Shown here: positions 1 to 5,096 of the stretch, piece after piece
Numbering within the stretch: the stretch's first letter is position 1
How the letters are laid out: each line of letters begins with the position of its first letter
NCBI GenBank assembly: GCA_900547275.1
Contig: URGA01000094.1
Location: 1 to 5,096, forward strand
Direction: 5' to 3'
Length of the DNA: 5,096 nucleotides
From: an uncultured Oscillospiraceae bacterium
GTDB lineage: Bacteria; Bacillota; Clostridia; Oscillospirales; Acutalibacteraceae
Notes under the pieces: generated by a model
Databases searched by the model: none
Told to the model about the DNA's origin: nothing
Seen by the model: only the letters and a program-made list of their open reading frames with translations
Made by a program: the position numbers and the translations under genes

Positions 1-63
1 GAAAATCCGGCGGAGACTATCGCTCAGCTTGAGGCAAACGCAGCAGCCGCTGCAAAGGATTAA
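1..63 (+). CDS. C-terminal end of an unidentified protein (partial)
   Basis: An open frame runs in from the left edge and ends at TAA (61-63), giving 20 residues that finish in an alanine-rich tail (QLEANAAAAAKD). Too little remains to identify the product, and the tail matches no family I recognise. The reading is supported by position: it stops 3 bases before the next ATG, and its final codons contain the AAAGGA ribosome site (54-59) for that gene. This is typical of a co-transcribed, possibly translationally coupled upstream gene. An alternative is that the frame is open by chance over this short stretch. Confidence 0.6.
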   Translation, partial: ENPAETIAQLEANAAAAAKD

Positions 64-66
64 AAA

Positions 67-1116
67 ATGAAGAGAAAACGCTTTTATAACAATAAAAGTA
101 GAGGCGAAAAATGGACTGAGCCCGAGGTTGGGCGCCCTATTGAATTCGCCGATAAATATATTGAGCCTAAAAACGAATCGTCAGACGAGTATTACCATAA
201 AAGCAAAAAGAAAAAACTATTTTCGTCCGACGAGCCCAGGTATATTTTCAGGAAGATAGGCATCGTTATAGGATGTCTTGTAGTTGTGGGCATCGGCTAT
301 ACTATTATGGACGTTTGTATGGAGATGAACTCAATGCCTGCAAGAACGGAAACTGTTCAGGAGGACGGTGGCGAGGTTTTGACAGGGGTTAAGGCGAAAG
401 CGTTTAAAACCGACAGTGTTTCGCTTGACGGAGCCGTTATGCTTGATACGGTGATAAAAGACGCTGAGACCGGCGGTTATTCAGCTGTTGCTTTTGACCT
501 TAAAAGAACTGACGGAACGATTGGTTATAATTCCGAGCTTGCAACGGTCGTTTCAACAGGCGCCGTTTCATCACCTGCTTCAGACCTTGAAAAATCCGTT
601 GCCCAGCTTTCTAAAAACGGAATTACAACTGTAGGCGTTATCTCCTGCTACCAGGACAACGTGGTTACTGCTTCCGTTCCCGCTCTGGCGGTTAAAGAAG
701 ACGGGGAAGTATATAAAGACACTCAGGGCAACGCTTATCTTAACCCCGACAGTGAAGAAGTCTACCAGTATATAAAGGGAATTGCCGTGGAAGCATCCGC
801 AATGGGCATCAATGTTCTGGTGCTTGATAAGACGGAGCTTGATACAGGCATTTCAGGTTCTTATAACGACGGCTTTGACGCTCTTGCCCAGCGGCTTCAG
901 TCTGACCTGGGCGATAAGGTAACGCTTTTGAAACCTGTTCCGATTACCGTTACCGCGTCGGAAGAAGATGAAATTCAGAATCAAATAGATTTGCAGCTGC
1001 AAAATTCAACCTCAGGTAATGAGATCTATTCTGTTGTATGCACAGAAAAGAATGTTCAGACAGTTAAGACTATTCTTGATGAAAAAGGCTGCAGCTGTTA
1101 TGTTTTGGCGGAGTAA
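67..1116 (+). CDS. Membrane-anchored DUF4015-like (putative glycosyl hydrolase-type) protein
   Basis: A 349-residue protein. Residues 1-63 are polar and strongly charged (KSKKKK near 45-50) and probably cytoplasmic. One membrane segment lies at about 64-82 (IGIVIGCLVVVGIGYTI), so the rest should face outward. Residues ~115-260 resemble the DUF4015/GHL13 putative glycosyl hydrolase barrel: a strand AVAFDLKRTDGTIGYNS (140-156), then NGITTVGVISCYQDNVV, PALAVKEDGEVYKDTQGNAY, a proline-serine-glutamate turn (NPDSEEVYQYIKGIAVEA), and strand INVLVLDKTELD (248-259). This resembles the family pattern of a domain that walks from a 'PELAVK..G..W.D..G..W.DP' stretch to an 'FDYIRFP' motif. Here that last motif reads LDKTELD: one Asp (D254) remains but the Arg-Phe-Pro is absent, so enzyme activity is doubtful. 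The start is ATG 67, with AAAGGA seven bases upstream. The next gene follows after 6 bases, suggesting joint expression and perhaps a joint cell-wall role. Family assignment is from recalled motifs; function is inferred. Confidence 0.75.
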   Translation: MKRKRFYNNKSRGEKWTEPEVGRPIEFADKYIEPKNESSDEYYHKSKKKKLFSSDEPRYIFRKIGIVIGCLVVVGIGYTIMDVCMEMNSMPARTETVQEDGGEVLTGVKAKAFKTDSVSLDGAVMLDTVIKDAETGGYSAVAFDLKRTDGTIGYNSELATVVSTGAVSSPASDLEKSVAQLSKNGITTVGVISCYQDNVVTASVPALAVKEDGEVYKDTQGNAYLNPDSEEVYQYIKGIAVEASAMGINVLVLDKTELDTGISGSYNDGFDALAQRLQSDLGDKVTLLKPVPITVTASEEDEIQNQIDLQLQNSTSGNEIYSVVCTEKNVQTVKTILDEKGCSCYVLAE

Positions 1117-1122
1117 TGTTTG

Positions 1123-1935
1123 ATGAAGTGTAAATCCAAAGTAATACTGGCAATAATATGTTTGGCAAGTCTTTTGCTCCCTTTTTGCGCCAACGGGGCG
1201 GATATTCCCCAGCTTAAATCAATATCTTTTACCGGCGCAACTATTGAAGGTCAGTTCAAAAGCGACGTCTATGAGTATGAGTTGGTGCTGGACAACAGCG
1301 GTGTATCTCCTCAGCTCAGCGACTACCTGCTTGACGGAGACGGCAACCTGTTCGTTACTTACCAGTATGACGATACCAACCACCAGACCGCAGTTGTGGT
1401 AACGGTTGAGTATTCGTCAGGCTCCGCGATTTACACGTTTAATTATAAAAACCCTGTTGAATACGTAAAAAACAGCGAAAATCACCTTGAGTCAATAACC
1501 TGTACCATGGGGGAGATTTCGCCTGAGATAAACGACAACGATACCAGCTATAAGCTGTATATTCCGAAAGATCTTACGGAACTTCATATTACCCCTGTAA
1601 CAAGGGATACGAATGCTTACTGCGCCCCTGTTGACATGACGCTTGCAAAAGACCAGGAGCCGGTTATAACTCTCAGCGTAACAGCTTCCGACGGTTCGGT
1701 TAGAATATATGAGCTTAAGGTTAAGAGAGTAAATAAAACGGTGGCTGAAGTTCAGGCAGACCCGGGCGCATCGCTTGTAGCCGGGACCCGCTTTTATCAG
1801 CAGGAGCCGTTTATAATTACCGCGGCGGCGGTTGGCGGAGGAATAGTTGTAATAATTCTTCTGTTTTGGCTAACCCGCCGTATTACGATGAATGTTTATG
1901 ACAGTGAAGAGCCTGATTTTTATTCAAGACACTGA
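1123..1935 (+). CDS. Secreted, membrane-anchored protein with two cadherin-like beta-sandwich domains
   Basis: A 270-residue protein from ATG 1123. An in-frame TTG at 1120 would add one Met; GGCGGAG (1107-1113) sits 9 bases before the ATG and 6 before the TTG, so either is possible. The N-terminus is a signal peptide: KCKSK, then a hydrophobic core (VILAIICLASLLLPF), with cleavage likely near ANGAD (residues 23-27). Two similar domains follow, at about 31-109 (LKSISFTGATIEGQFKSDVYEYEL to YTFNYK) and 122-202 (LESITCTMGEISPEINDNDTSYKLYI to YELKVKR). Each shows the 'L..I...G.i.p.f....Y...v' opening and 'Y...v.' ending of the cadherin-like beta-sandwich family (PF12733), common in Firmicutes surface proteins. 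A second membrane segment (about 231-250, ITAAAVGGGIVVIILLFWL) is followed by RR and a 17-residue cytoplasmic tail, giving a type I topology. The cysteine in LPFC is not a good lipobox. The neighbouring anchored DUF4015-like protein suggests an envelope pair. The ligand is unknown. Confidence 0.8.
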   Translation: MKCKSKVILAIICLASLLLPFCANGADIPQLKSISFTGATIEGQFKSDVYEYELVLDNSGVSPQLSDYLLDGDGNLFVTYQYDDTNHQTAVVVTVEYSSGSAIYTFNYKNPVEYVKNSENHLESITCTMGEISPEINDNDTSYKLYIPKDLTELHITPVTRDTNAYCAPVDMTLAKDQEPVITLSVTASDGSVRIYELKVKRVNKTVAEVQADPGASLVAGTRFYQQEPFIITAAAVGGGIVVIILLFWLTRRITMNVYDSEEPDFYSRH

Positions 1936-1947
1936 TGTTAGATAAAT

Positions 1948-1953
1948 TATAAT
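1948..1953 (+). promoter_or_regulatory. Possible -10 element before mgtE
   Basis: A perfect TATAAT lies in the 41-base gap before mgtE, inside an AT-rich stretch (TAAATTATAATTTTT). No good -35 is visible at normal spacing: 17 bases upstream reads CAAGAC. A start site near 1960 would leave a leader of only about 17 bases, just long enough for the AAGGAG site. It may give mgtE some independent expression, or it may simply reflect AT-rich spacer sequence. Confidence 0.25.
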
Positions 1954-1976
1954 TTTTCGGGAAGGAGCTGAGATTC

Positions 1977-3350
1977 ATGGATCTTGAAACATTGAAAGCA
2001 GAAATAGAGGCGCTGCATAAGAAGCGAAAGTTCTCTCAGATCAAGATGATTCTCAGCAAAATGAACCCTGCTGATATCGCACAGTTGCTTGAGGAATTTA
2101 CCAACGAACAACGCCTTTTGTTTTTCCGCCTTCTTGCCAAGGAAGAGGCGGCGGATACGTTTGTTGAACTTGACGGAGACACCCAGGAAGCGCTGATCCA
2201 CGCTTTTTCAGACAGCGAGCTGAGAGAAGTGCTTGATGAACTTTACCTTGACGATACCGTTGACCTTATTGAAGAAATGCCGGCGACAGTCGTTAAGCGT
2301 ATTCTTAAAAATACAGACGCTGAGACAAGAGCGTCTATCAATACTCTTCTTCGTTACCCTGAGGACAGCGCGGGCTCAATTATGACCCCAGAATTTGTTG
2401 ACCTTAAGAGAGATATGACCGTTGAGGCCGCTTTTAAGAGAATTAGAAGAACAGGCGTTGACAAAGAGACTATTTATACCTGCTACGTAACGGACGCTTC
2501 CCGTCATCTTCTCGGCGTTACAACGGTTAAGGAACTTCTTCTCCATGATTACGACGATATCATCGAAGATTTTATGGAGACAAACGTAATTTATGTCAAT
2601 ACCCTAAGCGACCAGGAAGAGGCCGCCGCTCAGCTGAGTAAATACGACTTTCTTGCCCTCCCTGTTGTTGACATGGAAGAGCGCCTTGTAGGTATTATTA
2701 CCGTAGACGACGCGATGGATGTTATCCAGGAGGAAAACACCGAGGATATCCAGAAGATGAACGCTATTTTGCCAACAACCGAGCGTACTTATCTTAAAAC
2801 AGGCGTTTTCAGCACTTGGAAATCCAGAATTCCATGGCTTATGCTGCTTATGGTCAGCGCAACTTTTACAGGTTCAATAATTACGTCCTTTGAAGACAAG
2901 CTTGCTTCAATGATTATTCTTACATCGTTTATCCCAATGCTTATGGACACCGGCGGAAACTCAGGCGGCCAGGCGAGCGTTACTGTTATCCGCGCCCTTT
3001 CCCTTAACGAAATAGGACTTAAGGATATATTTAAAGTGCTCTGGAAGGAAATACGTGTTGGTATTCTCTGCGGCGTAAGCCTTGCGGGTATCAACTTTGT
3101 GAAAATCCTTTTGGTGGACAAACTTATTATGGGCGTTGAAGGCATCACCCTTAAAGTTGACTTCGTTATAAGCCTTACTCTTTTCGTTGAGATAATATTT
3201 GCGAAGATGATAGGATGCACCTTGCCTATATTCGCCAAGAAACTGAAGTTTGACCCGGCTGTAATGTCCTCGCCGTTTATTACGACGATAATTGACGCCG
3301 TTTCTCTGCTGGTGTACTTTGCGTTTGCAACTGCTATCCTGAAAATTTAA
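1977..3350 (+). CDS. mgtE: MgtE-type magnesium transporter
   Basis: A 457-residue inner-membrane Mg2+ channel/transporter, about the family's usual length (~450). The order of parts is complete. Residues ~1-130 form the helical N domain (KMNPADIAQLLEEF, LYLDDTVDLIEEMP), followed by the RYPEDSAGSIMTPEFV junction (126-141). Paired CBS domains (~137-255, e.g. CYVTDASRHLLGVTTVKELL and ALPVVDMEERLVGIITVDDAMDVI) gate the pore by sensing cytosolic Mg2+. A plug/linker helix (~251-272) precedes five membrane helices (~286-304, 311-340, 360-385, 393-420, 428-455). The conserved PMLMDTGGNSGGQAS (320-334) is present, as is SSPFITTIIDAVSLLVYF (431-448), whose D440 corresponds to the pore Mg2+-binding Asp (D432 in Thermus MgtE). 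Nothing seems broken. Start ATG 1977 has AAGGAG (1962-1967) nine bases upstream. The gene follows the beta-sandwich gene by 41 bases, too short for an M-box Mg2+ riboswitch, and ends just before a strong terminator. Confidence 0.96.
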   Translation: MDLETLKAEIEALHKKRKFSQIKMILSKMNPADIAQLLEEFTNEQRLLFFRLLAKEEAADTFVELDGDTQEALIHAFSDSELREVLDELYLDDTVDLIEEMPATVVKRILKNTDAETRASINTLLRYPEDSAGSIMTPEFVDLKRDMTVEAAFKRIRRTGVDKETIYTCYVTDASRHLLGVTTVKELLLHDYDDIIEDFMETNVIYVNTLSDQEEAAAQLSKYDFLALPVVDMEERLVGIITVDDAMDVIQEENTEDIQKMNAILPTTERTYLKTGVFSTWKSRIPWLMLLMVSATFTGSIITSFEDKLASMIILTSFIPMLMDTGGNSGGQASVTVIRALSLNEIGLKDIFKVLWKEIRVGILCGVSLAGINFVKILLVDKLIMGVEGITLKVDFVISLTLFVEIIFAKMIGCTLPIFAKKLKFDPAVMSSPFITTIIDAVSLLVYFAFATAILKI

Positions 3351-3366
3351 TCGATACAAAAATTAA

Positions 3367-3402
3367 AGCCGGACGTGATTGCTACGTCCGGCTGATTTTT
3401 TT
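3367..3402. terminator. Bidirectional Rho-independent terminator between mgtE and the convergent gene
   Basis: A perfect 10-bp stem, AGCCGGACGT (3367-3376) against ACGTCCGGCT (3384-3393), with a 7-base loop GATTGCT. On the plus strand it is followed by GA and seven T (3396-3402), ending the mgtE transcript 17 bases after its stop. Read from the minus strand the same stem is followed by TTTAATTTTT, so it can also end the convergent transcript. The minus-strand gene's stop codon (3401-3403) overlaps the plus-strand T tract. Confidence 0.93.
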
Positions 3403-4189
3403 ACTGAAAATTAGCGTTTGGTTTTACTATTCTTTTTCGCATTTTGCTTCTTATTCTGTCTTCTTTTACTATTAGGAAAAGCATCATAAGGAAAGCAAAT
3501 ATTACCGCCCAGCAGTAATGGCTTTTTGAAACATACTGGTTGCCGGTTATAAGAACAATTATCGTAATCAGGCGCAAAACAAGGTTTATACCGAGAGTTA
3601 CGAGTTCAAAGTTGCAGACGAAGTGAGTGCCTGCGTTTGTTGCCGAGTCGTAAGCGATATAAAGAATTAGCAGTGCGCCTATGATGTAAAAGATAAACTG
3701 AACTAGATAAGTCGGTATCATCGTATCATAGGTCTGCTTTGTAAATTCGCCTACGGTTTCGATAATTCTCTGGAAAAACGGCATTATAACAATCAGCGAT
3801 AATATCTGAAGAGGGTTTACCCTTTCTTTTTCCGACTGTTTTCTGTACTCGGTTATAAGCGCTATAACAAAAAGAATCATCAGCAGTTTTGATGCAAGAA
3901 AATAGGCTATATAAGCATTTGGACTGTGTTCTTTAAGCATATCAAGCGGCGGTATCATCCTGAAGCCGATAAGGCTGGTCATCATGCTGTAGAACGGCTT
4001 GATGTTACAGGTAACGCATATCAGAAAAATTGCAAAGTAAACGGCAAAATATAAATAAGCCTGAATGTAGCCGAGATGCTTGTCATGCTCTGCAAAAAGA
4101 TCAATAGAACGTTCCGCAATATAGCAAAGAGACATGATTACCCAGCAGGTGCAGGAAATTATCGCGTCGCGTTTAGAAGTGTTTTCCAA
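3401..4189 (-). CDS. Multi-pass membrane protein of unknown function
   Basis: A 262-residue protein I do not recognise. It has about six to seven hydrophobic segments, near residues 8-25 (weak), 41-61, 91-113, 126-146, 158-180, 195-216 and 224-241. It ends in a strongly basic tail (KEDRIRSKMRKRIVK), which by the positive-inside rule should be cytoplasmic. No catalytic or transport motif stands out. The start is TTG at 4189: the minus-strand sequence GGGAGG (4202-4197) lies seven bases before it. The nearer ATG (4193-4191) is in another frame, only three bases from the Shine-Dalgarno, and meets a stop after six codons. The gene begins 17 bases after the lipoprotein gene's stop, so the two probably share a transcript and may act together at the membrane. 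The stop codon lies in the shared terminator. Confidence 0.82.
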   Translation of the reverse strand: MENTSKRDAIISCTCWVIMSLCYIAERSIDLFAEHDKHLGYIQAYLYFAVYFAIFLICVTCNIKPFYSMMTSLIGFRMIPPLDMLKEHSPNAYIAYFLASKLLMILFVIALITEYRKQSEKERVNPLQILSLIVIMPFFQRIIETVGEFTKQTYDTMIPTYLVQFIFYIIGALLILYIAYDSATNAGTHFVCNFELVTLGINLVLRLITIIVLITGNQYVSKSHYCWAVIFAFLMMLFLIVKEDRIRSKMRKRIVKPNANFQ

Positions 4190-4196
4190 CCATATA

Positions 4197-4202
4197 CCTC
4201 CC
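4197..4202 (-). promoter_or_regulatory. Ribosome binding site that selects the TTG start of the membrane protein
   Basis: Minus-strand GGGAGG, followed by TATATGG and then TTG. The 7-base spacing to TTG (4189) is normal, whereas the out-of-frame ATG at 4193 is only 3 bases away. This is the main reason for accepting a TTG start for the 262-residue gene. Confidence 0.75.
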
Positions 4203-4206
4203 GCAA

Positions 4207-4827
4207 TTAGTTTACAGTGATCCCGGAAAGGATTGCTTCGTATTCAGCGGGAAGGCTGTTGTGTTCCTTTTCGGAATACATTGTTATTTCAACAGCGTAT
4301 TCGCCGAAATCGAGAGCATAGCAGTAAACGTACCAACTGCCCGTTTCTGTCGGAGCACTGCCCATAACAGAATTGTATCTGCGGGCGCTGTCGCCCTCGC
4401 CGACCTGTCCGCTGCTTTTTTCACTGTAAGTAATTTCGTTGTAATTTTTGCCAAGTTCAATGTTGTCAAAAGCGCTCTGGCCGTCTTTGTAGGCAATTAT
4501 GCCCACTACTTCGGCGTATTTTTTGCCGTCCGCGCTGTAGATTATCGTATCTTCGGCTTTGAAATCTGACGGCAGGGAGAGTGTGACAGTCATTTCGCTT
4601 TTTCCGTTATACTCCGCCGCCTCATACTCGTGCCAGTCGGATGTTTGCATTACAGGGGCGGTGATACTGACGCTTTTACTGTCTGCAAAACTGTCGGTCT
4701 GGGCGCTTTCGCTTTCGGTTTCTGCCTGAGACGCGGCGCTCTGGGGCTCTTTGTCATTCTGAGCACTGCAGGCGCTTATGCTGAAAGCAATAACGCACGC
4801 AAGAATTATACCTATTAGTTTTTTCAT
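4207..4827 (-). CDS. Predicted lipoprotein of unknown function
   Basis: A 206-residue protein from ATG 4827. The signal sequence MKKLIGIILACVIAFSISAC ends in a good lipobox, I-S-A-C, with C20 as the predicted lipid-modified cysteine, so the mature protein should be tethered to the outer face of the membrane. Residues 21-55 are a low-complexity Ser/Glu/Gln/Ala linker. A compact globular domain follows (~56-206) with alternating strands (EMTVTLSLPSDFK, DTIIYSADGKKYAEVVGIIAY, SWYVYCYALDFGEYAVEITMY) and a closing helix (LPAEYEAILSGITVN). This layout loosely recalls small PsbP/DcrB-like or DUF1795-type folds, but that is a guess. In-frame GTG 4836 and ATG 4833 are also possible starts. ATG 4827 is preferred because GGTGAT (4837-4832), the end of the full Shine-Dalgarno sequence, precedes it and it gives the usual MKK lipoprotein start. 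It is the first gene of a pair with the multi-pass membrane protein. Confidence 0.86.
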   Translation of the reverse strand: MKKLIGIILACVIAFSISACSAQNDKEPQSAASQAETESESAQTDSFADSKSVSITAPVMQTSDWHEYEAAEYNGKSEMTVTLSLPSDFKAEDTIIYSADGKKYAEVVGIIAYKDGQSAFDNIELGKNYNEITYSEKSSGQVGEGDSARRYNSVMGSAPTETGSWYVYCYALDFGEYAVEITMYSEKEHNSLPAEYEAILSGITVN

Positions 4828-4861
4828 AATCATCACCGCGTTCTTTAATGGTTATATTTAT

Positions 4862-4890
4862 ATATTACAACATTGTTTTATAATATTCAA
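4862..4890 (-). promoter_or_regulatory. Weak candidate promoter for the lipoprotein/membrane protein pair
   Basis: On the minus strand TTGAAT (4890-4885) is followed, after 17 bases, by TAATAT (4867-4862). Each matches four of six consensus bases. It lies between the trpA terminator and the lipoprotein start, where a promoter is required if the terminator works. The region is very AT-rich, and nearby alternatives such as TATAAA (4862-4857) or TATAAC (4856-4851) could instead be the -10. Confidence 0.35.
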
Positions 4891-4892
4891 CT

Positions 4893-4935
4893 AAAAATCC
4901 GACAATGGTGCATTTATCTGTACCATGTCGGATTT
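4893..4935 (-). terminator. Rho-independent terminator of trpA
   Basis: The arms are AAATCCGACAATGGT (4895-4909) and ACCATGTCGGATTT (4922-4935), pairing as a 14-bp stem with one bulged A and a 12-base loop. Read on the minus strand the stem ends in TCGGATTTTTAG, giving a short run of five T. It begins about 10 bases after the trpA stop codon, as expected for the end of a trp transcript, and separates it from the lipoprotein unit. Confidence 0.85.
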
Positions 4936-4944
4936 GATGATGAA

Positions 4945-5096
4945 TTATAATCTGCTTTTTACTTCGCTTACAAATTCTGCAACAGCCTGCGGAGCGTTGC
5001 CTGAGTTTTCAGCGGCAATTTCAACCAGCGCAGAGCCGATAATAACACCATCGGCTGGGGCGGCGGGGGGTGCTCCGGGGGGGCCACCACGTAATT
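4945..5096 (-). CDS. trpA: Tryptophan synthase alpha chain, C-terminal fragment (partial)
   Basis: The gene enters from the right edge and ends at TAA (4947-4945). The last 36 codons, from A-D-G-V-I-I-G-S-A-L-V to EVKSRL, match the end of TrpA. TrpA cleaves indole-3-glycerol phosphate to glyceraldehyde 3-phosphate and passes indole to the beta subunit, in the cytoplasm. The GSA in ADGVIIGSAL is the conserved phosphate-binding Gly-Ser near the end of the (beta/alpha)8 barrel. The family normally has a GFGISTPEQ-like stretch just before this. Here, upstream of codon 5055, the frame instead reads an improbable run of Pro, Gly and Ala from C-rich DNA (5057-5090), probably a damaged sequence end. 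The rest of the trp operon is presumably beyond the window. A transcription terminator follows directly. Confidence 0.88.
   Translation of the reverse strand, partial: LRGGPPGAPPAAPADGVIIGSALVEIAAENSGNAPQAVAEFVSEVKSRL

Noticed and set aside
1123..1200. Possible lipoprotein cysteine in LLLPFC of the beta-sandwich protein
   Set aside because: Phe and Pro before the Cys do not fit a lipobox; a signal peptidase I site near ANGA and a C-terminal membrane anchor explain it better.
1936..1976. M-box magnesium riboswitch before mgtE
   Set aside because: The gap is only 41 bases, far shorter than an M-box, with no paired structure visible.
1947..2201. 84-codon open frame on the minus strand over the start of mgtE
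   Set aside because: It lies opposite the well-supported mgtE N domain, has no ribosome site of note and resembles no protein family.
2789..3359. Two long minus-strand open frames opposite the mgtE membrane domain
   Set aside because: They are antisense to the most conserved part of mgtE and their translations are compositionally odd; they reflect codon bias of the real gene.
4261..4818. Open frames on the plus strand and in another minus frame across the lipoprotein gene
   Set aside because: The lipoprotein frame has a signal peptide, a lipobox and a plausible ribosome site; the others have none of these.
4895..4935. Inverted repeat considered as an operator or attachment site
   Set aside because: Its position just after trpA and the T run at its minus-strand end fit a terminator; there is no integrase or second copy.
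5057..5083. G-quadruplex-like G runs at the right edge
   Set aside because: The runs fall in what should be trpA coding sequence and break its conserved residues, so a sequence-end artefact is more likely than a functional quadruplex.

Overview
The window looks like a fragment of a Clostridia chromosome, probably from the gut Oscillospiraceae/Ruminococcaceae. This rests on moderate G+C, frequent GAC/GCC/CTT codons, Gram-positive style envelope proteins (a lipoprotein and cadherin-like beta-sandwich domains), strong AGGAG-type ribosome sites and TTG starts. The assignment is an inference from style, since there is no rRNA or marker gene. No mobile element, CRISPR array, tRNA or rRNA was seen.

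Left part, plus strand (1-3350): four genes point the same way and are tightly packed. They are the last 20 codons of an unidentified protein, a membrane-anchored protein with a DUF4015-like (putative glycosyl hydrolase, GHL13-type) barrel domain, a secreted membrane-anchored protein with two cadherin-like beta-sandwich domains, and a complete MgtE magnesium transporter. Gaps are 3, 6 and 41 bases, so the first three are probably one transcript. mgtE may be read through from it or have its own promoter. A strong hairpin terminator closes the unit.

Right part, minus strand (3401-5096): a two-gene unit encodes a lipoprotein and, 17 bases downstream, a multi-pass membrane protein that starts at TTG. 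It converges on mgtE, and both sides share the terminator; the membrane gene's stop codon lies in the terminator's T tract. Upstream of the lipoprotein gene lies the hairpin terminator of trpA (tryptophan synthase alpha chain). Only the last part of trpA is in the window, and its outermost ~45 bases look corrupted.

Nearly all of the window is coding; the largest gap is 117 bases (4828-4944) and holds the trpA terminator and a weak promoter candidate. mgtE and trpA are ordinary housekeeping or transport genes. The less familiar material is the anchored DUF4015-like/beta-sandwich pair and the lipoprotein/membrane protein pair. I see no convincing evidence of a new defence or mobile system.
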